Assembly: GCF_014842995.1 (NCBI RefSeq)
Contig: NZ_JACYXL010000001.1
Location: 931,183 to 995,182 of the forward strand
Reading direction: 5' to 3'
Origin: Rhodanobacter sp. 7MK24
GTDB lineage: Bacteria; Pseudomonadota; Gammaproteobacteria; Xanthomonadales; Rhodanobacteraceae
DNA: 64,000 bases
This document shows positions 9,076-18,890 of the stretch, one piece after another; position 1 is the first letter of the stretch; each line of letters begins with the position of its first letter. The notes under the pieces are model-generated. The model worked only from the letters and a program-made list of their open reading frames with translations. It made no database searches and had not been told where the DNA came from. The translations under genes and the position numbers were made by a program.

Positions 9076-10545
9076 ATGAAGCTGTATCCGTTGTTCGCCG
9101 ACCTTTCCCGACGTGCCGTGCTGGTGGTGGGTGGCGGCGTCGTGGCGGAGCGGAAGGCGGCTGCCCTGCTGGCAGCCGGCGCACAGGTCACCGTGGGCGC
9201 CCCCGAGCTGACGCCGCGGCTGCAGCGCTGGGTGCGGCAAGGTCGCGTCGCGCATCGTGCCGGCGAATTCTCGGCGACGTGGCTCGACTACGCCTGGCTG
9301 GCGGTGGCCGCCACCGACGACCGCACGCTCAATGCCCGCGTCGCCGAACTGGCCGGCCTGCGGCGCATGTTCGTCAATGTGGTGGACGATGCCGAATTGT
9401 CCAGCTTCCATGTACCGGCCGTGGTCGACCGTTCGCCCCTGGTGGTGGCGATATCCAGCGGCGGTGCGGCACCGATGCTGGCCCGGCGGGTGCGCGAGCA
9501 GCTGGAAACCCTGCTCGATCATTCGCTGGGCCCATTGGCCCAACTTTCGGCGCGCCTGCGCAAGCGCATCCGCCGCCGCCATCCCGAACTTGCCGCGCGG
9601 CGCCGTTTCTACACCGAACTGTTCACCGGGCCGGTGGCTGCGCTGCTGCGCAAGGGGCAACCGGAACAGGCGGCCGCTGCCGCCGAGCAGGCGTTGCGCA
9701 CCGTGCCAGTCGAGCAGGCCGGCTCGGTGGTGCTGGTGGGTGCCGGCCCGGGCGACGCCGGTCTCTTGACCCTGCGTGGCCTGCGCGCCTTGAATGAGGC
9801 TGACGTGATCCTGCATGACCGTCTGGTGAGTGCCGAGGTGCTGGAGCTCGCGCGCCGCGACGCCGAGCGCATCGAGGTGGGCAAGCAGGCGGGCAATCAT
9901 CATGCGACCCAGGACGAGATCCATGCGTTGCTGCTCGGCCATGCACGTGCAGGTCGTCGCGTGGTACGCCTGAAGGGCGGCGATCCCTTCGTGTTCGGCC
10001 GCGGCGGCGAGGAGCTGGAATTCCTGCGCGAGCACGGCATTCCCTATGAAGTAGTGCCTGGCATCACGGCGGCACTGGCCTGCGCGGCGCACGCCGGGGT
10101 GCCGCTCACCCATCGCGACCACGCGCAGTCGGTGCGCTTCGTCACTGCGCACTGCCGCGAGTCGCTGGATACGCTGGACTGGCCCGCGCTGGCGCAGGAG
10201 CGCCAGACCCTTGCGGTATACATGGGCGTGGCCGGCCTCGATCGCCTGCAACAACGGCTGCTGGCGCACGGGCGAGCCCCCTCCACCCCATTTGCCCTGA
10301 TCGAAAACGGCTCGCGCGCCAATCAGCGCGTAGTCATCGGCACGCTGGCCGAGCTGCCGGAACGCGCGACGGCCCATATGGTGCGGTCGCCCGCCTTGCT
10401 GATACTGGGCGAGGTGGCTGGACTGGCCGAGCGACTGGCCTGGTTCGGCGCGCCGCCCCTGGACGAACCTGCCCCCGTGCCGTCACGCTTGCGTCCGGTG
10501 CAGACTGCGCGGATAACCCGCGAACCCGTCCGCCGCCGCGCTTGA
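9076..10545 (+). CDS. cysG: siroheme synthase, trifunctional
   Basis: 489 residues (E. coli 457). The N-terminal half is the precorrin-2 dehydrogenase/ferrochelatase with the NAD-binding [13 protein letters not shown] (about 17-29) and the [15 protein letters not shown] segment. The C-terminal half, from about residue 216 ([15 protein letters not shown]), is the uroporphyrinogen III methyltransferase with [13 protein letters not shown] (about 301) and VPGITAALA. It makes siroheme from uroporphyrinogen III for CysI. The Arg/Pro-rich tail of about 30 residues is an extension. Start ATG 9076 matches the family start [19 protein letters not shown]. Followed by cysK after 58 bases, probably co-transcribed. 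Confidence 0.94.
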   Translation: MKLYPLFADLSRRAVLVVGGGVVAERKAAALLAAGAQVTVGAPELTPRLQRWVRQGRVAHRAGEFSATWLDYAWLAVAATDDRTLNARVAELAGLRRMFVNVVDDAELSSFHVPAVVDRSPLVVAISSGGAAPMLARRVREQLETLLDHSLGPLAQLSARLRKRIRRRHPELAARRRFYTELFTGPVAALLRKGQPEQAAAAAEQALRTVPVEQAGSVVLVGAGPGDAGLLTLRGLRALNEADVILHDRLVSAEVLELARRDAERIEVGKQAGNHHATQDEIHALLLGHARAGRRVVRLKGGDPFVFGRGGEELEFLREHGIPYEVVPGITAALACAAHAGVPLTHRDHAQSVRFVTAHCRESLDTLDWPALAQERQTLAVYMGVAGLDRLQQRLLAHGRAPSTPFALIENGSRANQRVVIGTLAELPERATAHMVRSPALLILGEVAGLAERLAWFGAPPLDEPAPVPSRLRPVQTARITREPVRRRA

Positions 10546-10603
10546 CGGAAACCTTGCACCATCGCGCGCATGTTCGCGTGCAGCCACCACCCGGAGCCTC
10601 GCC

Positions 10604-11545
10604 ATGATTTACGACAGCATCCTCGACACCATCGGCAACACGCCCATCGTCCGCCTGCATCGCCTTGCGCCGAAACACGTCGAGCTGTACGTGAAGGTGG
10701 AGGCTTTCAACCCCGCGGGCTCGGTGAAGGACCGCCTCGCTCTGGCGATCATCCTCGACGCCGAGCAGCGCGGTGCGCTCAAGCCCGGCCAGACCGTGGT
10801 CGAGGCCACCTCGGGCAACACCGGTGTGGCGCTGGCGGCGGTGTGCGCGGCGCGCGGTTATCCTTTCGTGGCGGTGATGACCGAGACCTTCTCGATCGAA
10901 CGGCGCAAGCTGATCCGCGCCTACGGCGGCAAGGTGCTGCTCACCCCCGCCGCCGCGCGCGGTACCGGCATGGTGGAAAAGGCGCGCGAACTGGCCGCCA
11001 AGCATGGCTGGTTCTGGGCCAGCCAGTTCGAGAACCCGGCCAACCCGGCCTATCATCGCCAGACCACCGCACCGGAAATCCTGCGCGACTTCGCCGGCCG
11101 CCGCCTCGACTATTTCGTCAGCGGCTGGGGCACCGGCGGCACGCTCACCGGCGTGGGCGAGGTGCTCAAGGTGGCGCGGCCGGAAGTGAAGGTGATCGGC
11201 ACCGAACCCGCGGTGGCCTCGCTGCTGGGCGGCAAGGAATGGGCGCCACACAAGATCCAGGGCTGGACCCCGGACTTCGTGCCTGCCGTGCTTAACCGCA
11301 ACGTGGTCGATCAGCTGGTGACAGTGGAAGACACCGTGGCCCGCGACACCTCGCGCGCGCTGGCGCAGAAGGAAGGCATCTTCACCGGCATCTCCTCCGG
11401 CGCCACGCTGGCCGCAGCGCTGCAGGTGGCGCAGGGCGCGCCTGAAGGCTCGGTGCTGCTGGCCATGCTGCCGGATACCGGTGAGCGCTACCTGTCGACC
11501 TTCCTGTTCGAGGGGGTCAACGAGGGATCGGATGAGGTGGAATGA
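10604..11545 (+). CDS. cysK: cysteine synthase (O-acetylserine sulfhydrylase)
   Basis: 313 residues. A PLP enzyme that joins sulfide from CysJI to O-acetylserine. FNPAGSVKDR carries the PLP lysine Lys42, and TSGNTG (69-74) binds the substrate carboxylate; GWGTGGTLTGVGE binds the PLP phosphate. Length and motifs fit CysK rather than the cystathionine synthases. CysM-type activity cannot be excluded from sequence. It completes the reductive half of sulfate assimilation in this cluster; no cysD, cysN or cysC is present in the window. Confidence 0.9.
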   Translation: MIYDSILDTIGNTPIVRLHRLAPKHVELYVKVEAFNPAGSVKDRLALAIILDAEQRGALKPGQTVVEATSGNTGVALAAVCAARGYPFVAVMTETFSIERRKLIRAYGGKVLLTPAAARGTGMVEKARELAAKHGWFWASQFENPANPAYHRQTTAPEILRDFAGRRLDYFVSGWGTGGTLTGVGEVLKVARPEVKVIGTEPAVASLLGGKEWAPHKIQGWTPDFVPAVLNRNVVDQLVTVEDTVARDTSRALAQKEGIFTGISSGATLAAALQVAQGAPEGSVLLAMLPDTGERYLSTFLFEGVNEGSDEVE

Positions 11546-11622
11546 TATGTTTCACCTCGCAGTGTCCAGGCGAGATTCTCGTTTAGCATCCCTATGCGGG
11601 TTCAAGACAGGGAGCATGTGCG

Positions 11623-12093
11623 ATGGCGACGACGGATGTCGACTTGTATCGGTCAGTCATGGGCGGCGACTTCAAGAGCTTCAAGCTTGGGGTGTACCCC
11701 GGTGACGGAGTGCTCGATCCCCGCTGGGAGTCGAAGCAGTATTTCAGCAACAAGCTGAAAAAGATGGTCACCAGCCAGGCGGACGTCACGGTAATCGCCG
11801 GTGGCAAGGATGGCCCGGAGGTGCTGCCGGACGGCGGCACCTCGCTGCACGACGTGGCCGGATGGTTCCCGAGCAAAGAATTCTTCATTCCGGCTGGAAC
11901 GGAATACGCAGATGAAGTCATCCGCATCCGCAAGGACGACAAGCTCAAGACCAGTCCCTACAACAGCAAGCTGCAAGGGCATCATTACCAGCTCGAGCCC
12001 CGTACGCGCATGACGGTGGAGGCCTTCAAGGGCGCGCTGGACAACATGGCCCGCGCAGCGGTCGTCCAGCAGTGCGGAATGGCGGGGCTGTGA
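11623..12093 (+). CDS. Tse2-like toxin (putative ADP-ribosyltransferase-fold effector)
   Basis: 156 residues, similar to the 158 of Pseudomonas aeruginosa Tse2, a cytoplasm-acting T6SS effector with an ADP-ribosyltransferase-like fold. Recognised by pattern from memory: LYR near the N-terminus (8-10), then DGGTSLHDVAG (70-80) as in the Tse2 segment whose Thr-Ser pair is needed for toxicity (here Thr73, Ser74), FFIPAGT (87-93), SPYNSKLQGHHY (111-122) matching the Tse2 SYN-LQ-HY segment with its histidine, and a closing LDNMARAAV (139-147). No signal peptide or membrane segment. GGGAG lies upstream of the ATG. The next gene is the matching Tsi2-like protein, in the same order as in Pseudomonas. 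A free-standing toxin-antitoxin function is equally possible. Confidence 0.82.
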   Translation: MATTDVDLYRSVMGGDFKSFKLGVYPGDGVLDPRWESKQYFSNKLKKMVTSQADVTVIAGGKDGPEVLPDGGTSLHDVAGWFPSKEFFIPAGTEYADEVIRIRKDDKLKTSPYNSKLQGHHYQLEPRTRMTVEAFKGALDNMARAAVVQQCGMAGL

Positions 12094-12120
12094 TTCCCGT
12101 TGCGATCGACGAGGGTAGAT

Positions 12121-12342
12121 ATGCCTAGCATCAGCCATCAAACCCTGATCGTCGCAATCCAGGCCGTGGCCTCCGAGATCCGGAGCCTGCGCGCGGCGCT
12201 CGCGGAGGGCGATGCCGAGCCGGAGGAATACCAGCTCCTAGAGGATCGCATTCGCGCTGCCGAGGATCTGGAGCGTGCCTACGACGAAGCGGCCCGGACT
12301 GTCCTCAACCTGCCGCCTTACGATGAACTGGTCGGAAACTGA
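12121..12342 (+). CDS. Tsi2-like immunity protein/antitoxin
   Basis: 73 residues (Tsi2 of P. aeruginosa has 77). It begins with QTLIVAIQAVASEIRSL and ends NLPPYDELV, both closely matching my memory of Tsi2, a small acidic helical protein that binds and neutralises Tse2. The central part is rich in Glu and Ala and predicted helical. The ATG at 12121 is preceded by GAGGGT; an in-frame TTG at 12100 is less likely. It lies 27 bases after the toxin gene, so the two would be co-expressed. No DNA-binding domain is seen, so it would not act as a classical autoregulating antitoxin. Confidence 0.84.
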   Translation: MPSISHQTLIVAIQAVASEIRSLRAALAEGDAEPEEYQLLEDRIRAAEDLERAYDEAARTVLNLPPYDELVGN

Positions 12343-12352
12343 CTGGGTGGAG

Positions 12353-12736
12353 TCAGCCCACCACCCGCACCTTCTTCCCCAACGAAGCACGCGAATCCCA
12401 CTCCGCTATCAGTTTCTGCCCCACCTGCGCCAACGCACTGATCGCAGGCAGCAGCTCGCGGCCCAGTTCGGTAAGTGCGTATTCGGCCGAGGGCGGGGAA
12501 GTGTCGAGCAGATGACGGCTTACCAGGCCGCGCGATTCCAGTTCGCGCAGGCGGGCGCTGAGCACGCGGGCAGAGATGCGCGGGATGTCGTGGCGCAGTT
12601 CGCCGAAGCGGCGGGGTTCGCCGCTGAGGCACCAGACTACATTCGGTGCCCAGGCGCCGCGCAGCAGCGCCAGGCTTTCGGTGAGCGGGCAGGCGGGCGG
12701 TGGTGCGACCTTGCTCTTGCGTACGGGTAGTCCCAT
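12353..12736 (-). CDS. HxlR-family transcriptional regulator
   Basis: 127 residues. The family core is clear: CPLTESLALLRGAW, FGELRHDIPRISARVLSARLRELESRGLVSR as winged helix-turn-helix recognition region, and YALTELGRELLP as the wing. The CPLT cysteine is where HxlR/YodB/HypR-type proteins sense quinones, aldehydes or oxidants. Divergent from the glutathione transferase gene, with two GGTwwCC-type palindromes in between (12765-12829), so it probably controls that gene and itself. The inducing compound is unknown. Confidence 0.88.
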   Translation of the reverse strand: MGLPVRKSKVAPPPACPLTESLALLRGAWAPNVVWCLSGEPRRFGELRHDIPRISARVLSARLRELESRGLVSRHLLDTSPPSAEYALTELGRELLPAISALAQVGQKLIAEWDSRASLGKKVRVVG

Positions 12737-12764
12737 GGGATGGCTCGATGCTGGCGTAGGCGGT

Positions 12765-12829
12765 GGTAACCGTGGGGTTACCGCATTCTGCGGCTAATTG
12801 GTGGATGGATGGTATCCAATGGTAACCAT
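12765..12829. promoter_or_regulatory. paired operators between HxlR gene and gst
   Basis: Two related inverted repeats: GGTAACC-4-GGTTACC (12765-12782) and ATGGTATCCA-A-TGGTAACCAT (12809-12829, 8 of 10 arm positions paired). Their centres are about 45 bases apart. Both are built on the half-site GGTwwCC and lie in the divergent promoter region, as expected for HxlR dimers. Confidence 0.6.
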
Positions 12830-12908
12830 GGCGGCGTAGCATCGGTGGTTCGGATGCGCGGTTTCGCTTGCGCGTGTCCGTTTCCCGTCCCCCACCTGGA
12901 GTCATCGC

Positions 12909-13529
12909 ATGAAGCTCTATTACTCCCCCGGCGCCTGTTCGCTTTCCCCGCACATCGTGGCGCTCGAGGCCGGCATCCAGCTGCAGTTGGAGAAAGTCGA
13001 CGGCAAGGCCAAGCGCACCGAGAGCGGCGCGGATTTCTGGCTGGTCAATCCCAAGGGTTACGTGCCGGTGCTGGAGCTGGACAGCGGCGAAGTGCTGACC
13101 GAAGGCCCGGCGATCGTGCAGTATCTGGCCGACCAGAACCCGGCCAGTGGCCTCGCTCCGGCCAACGGCACGCTGCCGCGCTACCACTTGCAGGAGATGC
13201 TGGGTTACATCAATTCGGAGCTCCACAAGAGCTACAGCCCGTTGTTCAAGCCGGATACGCCCGAGGCCACCCGCGTCGAGCGCAAGGAATACCTGAAGCG
13301 CCGCTACCAGTTCATCGAGAACGTATTGGCGAAGCAGCCTTTCCTGCTGGGCGACAAATTCACCGCGGCCGATGCCTACCTGTTCACCGTGACCAACTGG
13401 GCGAAGCATGTGGAGCTGGACCTTTCGGGCTTCCAGGCGTTGCTGGCCTTCCAGAAGCGTGTGGGCGAGCGCCCGGCGGTGCGCGAAGCATTGGCGGCGG
13501 AAGCGCCGAAGAAGCCTGCCCACGCCTGA
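12909..13529 (+). CDS. glutathione S-transferase, bacterial beta class
   Basis: 206 residues. MKLYYSPGACSLSPH carries Cys10, the mixed-disulfide residue of beta-class GSTs (Proteus/E. coli GstA type). The thioredoxin-like domain continues with NPKGYVPVLELDSGEVLTEGPAIVQYLAD (cis-proline VPVL and the ES/EG glutathione contacts), and the helical domain has GDKFTAADAYLFTV, the conserved folding motif. Cytoplasmic detoxification or disulfide chemistry is expected. Divergent from the HxlR regulator and probably induced through it. Confidence 0.92.
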   Translation: MKLYYSPGACSLSPHIVALEAGIQLQLEKVDGKAKRTESGADFWLVNPKGYVPVLELDSGEVLTEGPAIVQYLADQNPASGLAPANGTLPRYHLQEMLGYINSELHKSYSPLFKPDTPEATRVERKEYLKRRYQFIENVLAKQPFLLGDKFTAADAYLFTVTNWAKHVELDLSGFQALLAFQKRVGERPAVREALAAEAPKKPAHA

Positions 13530-13534
13530 TGCGT

Positions 13535-13568
13535 ATCGGGCCGCGTGTGGAGACACGCGGCCCGATAT
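13535..13568. terminator. strong hairpin downstream of gst
   Basis: A perfect 15-bp stem (TATCGGGCCGCGTGT with its complement) and a GGAG loop starts 6 bases after the gst stop codon. No T-run follows, so it may be a terminator aided by other factors or an mRNA-stabilising hairpin. A second inverted repeat, CGAAGTCGAAG (13606-13616) and CTTCGACTTCG (13636-13646), follows before the end of purB. Confidence 0.6.
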
Positions 13569-13781
13569 TCACCGTCCCAGCTGAGCGTAGCTTGCGACAG
13601 CAAGCGAAGTCGAAGCGCCAATAGCGCGACGGCCCTTCGACTTCGTCGCTCCTCAAAGCGTGGCCACCCGTGGTTCCTCCCCGCGCCGGTCCTGCGGGCC
13701 TATGCTCGGGGTGAATGTAATCTTCGGTTGGCGTCGTGGCCAGCCAGATCGGCCGATGCTGGCGAGCATGTACGCGGTGGA

Positions 13782-15344
<1,563 letters not shown>

Positions 15345-15373
15345 GCAAACAATCCATTTCCGCGAGAACCGAC

Positions 15374-16756
15374 ATGGCCAACTTCCGCACCGAACACGAC
15401 AGCATGGGCGAGCTGAAGGTGCCCGTCGACGCGCTCTACGGCGCGCAGACCCAGCGTGCGATCGACAATTTCCCGATCTCGGGGCTGCGCCTGCCGCGCG
15501 AGTTCATCCGCGCGCTGGGGCTGATCAAGGCTGCCGCCGCCGAGGCGAACCACGGGCTGGGCTACCTGAAGAAAGGGCAGGCCGTGGCGATCCGCAAGGC
15601 CGCGCTGGCGGTGGCGGCCGGCGAATACGACACGCAGTTCCCCATCGACGTGTTCCAGACCGGCTCGGGCACCAGCACCAACATGAACGCGAACGAGGTG
15701 ATTGCTCACCTGGCTGCGCGCGCCGGCACCAAGGTGCATCCGAACGACCACGTCAATTACGGGCAGAGCTCGAATGACGTGATTCCCACCGCGATCCACG
15801 TCAGCGCCGCCCTGGTCGCGCACGAACAGTTGCTGCCCGCGCTGAAGCACTTGAAGAAGATCATCGACCAGCGTGCGCGCCAGCTGCGCCACGTAGCCAA
15901 GACCGGACGCACCCACTTGATGGATGCGATGCCGGTGACCTTTGGTCAGGAGCTGTCCGGCTGGGCGGCGCAGATCGGCTCAGCCATTGCCCGCATCGAA
16001 GACGCACTCAAGCGTATGTGTCGCCTGCCACAGGGCGGTACCGCGGTGGGTACCGGCATCAATGCCGATCCGAAGTTCGGTGCCGCGGTGGCGAAGGAGC
16101 TCAAGAAACTCACCGGTGTGCGCTTCGAGGCGATGGAAAACCCGTTCGAGGGCATGGCCGCGCAGGATGACGCGGTAGAGCTTTCCGGTGCGCTGAAGGC
16201 GCTGGCCGTGGCGTTGATGAAGATCGCCAACGACCTGCGCTGGATGAACTCCGGTCCGCTCGCCGGCTTGGGCGAGATCGAGCTGCCCGCGCTGCAGCCC
16301 GGCTCCTCGATCATGCCCGGCAAGGTGAACCCGGTGATCCCGGAGGCTACGGCGATGGTGGCGGCGCAGGTGATCGGCAACGATGCGGCCATCACCATCG
16401 CCGGCCAGTCCGGCAACTTCCAGCTCAACGTGATGCTGCCGTTGATCGCCTACAACCTGCTCGAATCCCTGGACATCCTGGCCAACGTCTCGCGCCTGCT
16501 TGCCGACAAAGCCATCGCAGGTTTCAACGTCAACAAGACGCGGGTGAACCAGGCGCTGGCGATGAACCCGATCCTGGTCACCGCGCTGAACCCGGTCATC
16601 GGCTACGAGAAGGGGGCGGCTACCGCCAAGCAGGCCTACAAGCAGCATCGACCGATCATGGATGTCGCGCTGGAGACCACCGGTTTGTCGAAGGCCGAAT
16701 TGCAGAAGCTGCTCGATCCCTTGGCCTTGACCAAAGGGGGCATCCACGAAGGCTGA
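15374..16756 (+). CDS. fumC: class II fumarate hydratase
   Basis: 460 residues, fumarate/malate interconversion in the TCA cycle by the iron-independent class II enzyme. GSGTSTNMNANEV and GRTHLMDAMPVTFGQE carry active-site residues, and GSSIMPGKVNP (about 311-321) is the superfamily signature with the catalytic serine loop. The ATG at 15374 begins ANFRTEHDSMGELKVP, the usual start; the longer frame upstream is REP sequence. Together with acnA, acnB and the sucA start, three TCA steps are represented in this window. Confidence 0.95.
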   Translation: MANFRTEHDSMGELKVPVDALYGAQTQRAIDNFPISGLRLPREFIRALGLIKAAAAEANHGLGYLKKGQAVAIRKAALAVAAGEYDTQFPIDVFQTGSGTSTNMNANEVIAHLAARAGTKVHPNDHVNYGQSSNDVIPTAIHVSAALVAHEQLLPALKHLKKIIDQRARQLRHVAKTGRTHLMDAMPVTFGQELSGWAAQIGSAIARIEDALKRMCRLPQGGTAVGTGINADPKFGAAVAKELKKLTGVRFEAMENPFEGMAAQDDAVELSGALKALAVALMKIANDLRWMNSGPLAGLGEIELPALQPGSSIMPGKVNPVIPEATAMVAAQVIGNDAAITIAGQSGNFQLNVMLPLIAYNLLESLDILANVSRLLADKAIAGFNVNKTRVNQALAMNPILVTALNPVIGYEKGAATAKQAYKQHRPIMDVALETTGLSKAELQKLLDPLALTKGGIHEG

Positions 16757-17579
16757 GCTGGCTGGTGCTTACATTGTGCGTAGTGCTCGCGGCCAATGCC
16801 GTGCGTACCACACCGCGAGCGCCGTCAGTGCAGCTTCCGGTACTGCAAAGCCCTGATTGAAGTGCCACGCATGGCCTGGATCGCCAACCTGAGCTGTAAG
16901 CAATCCGGGCGCAAGGTTGAATCAGCGGCTCGTGCGTATGCCTGCGGCGATGGAGAGGAAGTCATGAGGCTGGGAACGACCATCATCAAAGATGTGCCGA
17001 TCTGCCCGCCCTGGGTTGCCGGGCCGAACGGCCCTGGTCTGGCTTGCAGCATTTCCTGCAATTTCCCCGGCGTAAAAAGCTCGAAATAGTCGCGGCAGAT
17101 GTAGCAAGCATCACCGATGTCCATAGCGCGGCGAGCTTCGATTGCACGGGTGTGCGCCAATGTTTGAGCGGCTGTCTGGCAGTCGTATTCAAGGCAAGCC
17201 CTGTATGCGACGAAGGTGGCGCTTACGCGCCGGCAGGCGTGGCGGCCTCCGCCTGCATTTGCCGGAAACTTGGGTGTGCCGCCGGCACCCGCAGGCATAG
17301 CATGAACGGCACTTTCGCGAAATGCAGCGGGCCGAGCACGCTGGAAACGGTGTCCTGCCAATCCCGGAGTGGCGCCTACGCGATGCCCGTACCACATGGG
17401 CCAGAGCGTTGAGTATCAATCCGAGGCCGAACGAGTGGGGCAGGAATTCCACACGCAGCGGTAGCACCGACTGGTGACACCGCAGTCCCTCGCGGCGCTT
17501 CGGAAGTACCGGTGATCTGGCCGTCCATGCAAGGCGGCCTGACATAGCGAGCAACCACGCCAGCGCATGTCAGGCGGCT
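16757..17579. other. 823-base gene-poor stretch, possibly decayed
   Basis: No gene can be supported. A minus-strand frame at 16825-17397 (190 codons) and overlapping shorter frames on both strands have mixed codon use, with much lower third-position GC than the neighbouring genes, and no recognisable family. Compositionally the stretch differs from its surroundings, which may mean decayed or recently acquired DNA. No long repeats or tRNA are seen. Confidence 0.5.
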
Positions 17580-18104
17580 TCAATCCTTGGCATCTTTCTC
17601 GCAGCTCGCCACGTCGTCGGCGCCGACGATGGCCGCATAGGGCTTGAAGGCCGCCAATTGCGCGGCAAGTTGATCCTGCGCATCCTTGATGGCGGCGGTG
17701 TCCTTGCAGATGTCGAGGCTGAGCTTCTCGATGCGGTCCGACCCAGCCTTCGTCGCCTTGTCCGCGTTGCCGGAAGAAGACGAGACTGCGGTGGTAATGG
17801 CCTTGGTGGCCATGCTGACACCGGCCTTGCCAATGGCGAGGCCGGTGTTGCGTACGTCACGCACGCTTTGGTTGTATTGCGCAAGCAGGGTGCGTTCGGC
17901 CGGCGTGACCACCACGGCGTTGCCACCGACCGTGAACCCGCCGTCGGCGGCGATGTTCGCTTCCGACGCGCCGTCGACATGCAAGGTCACCACGTCGCCG
18001 TACAGCCTGACCGCGCCGTTCTCCATGGTGGTGTCGGGAACGTGGCAGGCGGCGAGGGAGCATGCCAGTACGGTGGCGATCAGCGTGCGATTAGCGTGCT
18101 TCAT
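17580..18104 (-). CDS. lipoprotein, DUF2884 (YggN)-like, second copy
   Basis: 174 residues with a lipoprotein signal peptide ending in the lipobox LAAC (Cys20). After it come short repeats of beta-rich sequence (LYGDVVTLHVDGASEANI, GGFTVGGNAVVVTPAER), then an alanine-rich helical part and a C-terminal segment ICKDTAAIKDAQDQLAAQLAAFKPYA with CEKD near the end. The layout parallels the next gene upstream and I assign both to the DUF2884/YggN type with moderate confidence. Function unknown; envelope location expected. Last gene of the GntR-ABC operon, 42 bases after its paralogue. Confidence 0.7.
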   Translation of the reverse strand: MKHANRTLIATVLACSLAACHVPDTTMENGAVRLYGDVVTLHVDGASEANIAADGGFTVGGNAVVVTPAERTLLAQYNQSVRDVRNTGLAIGKAGVSMATKAITTAVSSSSGNADKATKAGSDRIEKLSLDICKDTAAIKDAQDQLAAQLAAFKPYAAIVGADDVASCEKDAKD

Positions 18105-18146
18105 GATGGGCTCTGTGCTTGATTGGGCAAAGGGCGTGGCTATCGA

Positions 18147-18854
18147 TCAGTCCGAGAACACGGCGACACCCTTCTTGCCGTTCTGGTCGATCATGTCCTT
18201 GCTGCAGTCGTCGACGTCCTTCTGCGTCATCGTCGCATAGGGCTGGAAGGCAGGCATGGAGGCGGCCAGCTTCTGCTGCGAGGCCAGCATGCCGGGCAGC
18301 CGCTTGCACAGGCGCAGGGCAGCGGCCTGGATCGCGTCGGTCTGCGGCTTGATGCTCGCCTCGATTTCCTTGTCGCTCTTGCCGGTGAACGCGCCCATGA
18401 TCGCCTGCTTCGCCGCGGCGACGCCGATGTCCGCGCCGCTGGCGCCGATGTCCATGCCGGCATCGGCGATGCCGATGATCTGCTGGCGGTAATCCAACAG
18501 CATGGTGTGTTGCTCGGGCGTGGCATCGACGGGTTTGCCTGCGATCACCAGGGTGCCCTGCGGGGTGATGACGGCCTTGGGCAGCTTGTTGTCGTCATCG
18601 TCGTCATGCTTGCCCTTGCTGTTGAAGTGCACATTGCCGACGCTGATGTCCTTGGTCTGAAGTTCCCGCTTCGCCTGGTCGATTCCCTTCTGGACCTCCG
18701 CGTGGATGACCGACGGCGAGGTCTGCTGCTGCGCCTCCTGCAGAGCTTGTGGCACGTTGTTGTTGGAGCCGCTGTCGGACGATTGGCTGCAGGCCGTCAG
18801 AGGCAACAGCAGGATCAGCGCAAGGGTGCTGCCGGTGATCGCGATGTGCTTCAT
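18147..18854 (-). CDS. lipoprotein, DUF2884 (YggN)-like
   Basis: 235 residues with a signal peptide and lipobox LTAC (Cys22). It has a Ser/Asn/Gln-rich linker, an acidic run KHDDDDDNK (82-90), the segment TPQGTLVIAGKPVDATPEQ also echoed in the next gene, and a C-terminal region LRLCKRLPGMLASQQKLAASMPAFQPYA. The parallel between the two lipoproteins (V-PAE/TPEQ...LLDYRQ, then LC...FxPYA) suggests duplication. Membrane-anchored periplasmic protein of unknown function, in operon with the ABC transporter. Confidence 0.72.
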   Translation of the reverse strand: MKHIAITGSTLALILLLPLTACSQSSDSGSNNNVPQALQEAQQQTSPSVIHAEVQKGIDQAKRELQTKDISVGNVHFNSKGKHDDDDDNKLPKAVITPQGTLVIAGKPVDATPEQHTMLLDYRQQIIGIADAGMDIGASGADIGVAAAKQAIMGAFTGKSDKEIEASIKPQTDAIQAAALRLCKRLPGMLASQQKLAASMPAFQPYATMTQKDVDDCSKDMIDQNGKKGVAVFSD

Positions 18855-18890
18855 GGTGTCGCTCCCCGTGTGAATGAATTCGATGGGTTA

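Noticed and set aside
16825-17397. 190-codon minus-strand frame
   Set aside because: No recognisable family, poor codon composition and competing frames on both strands; recorded as gene-poor stretch instead.
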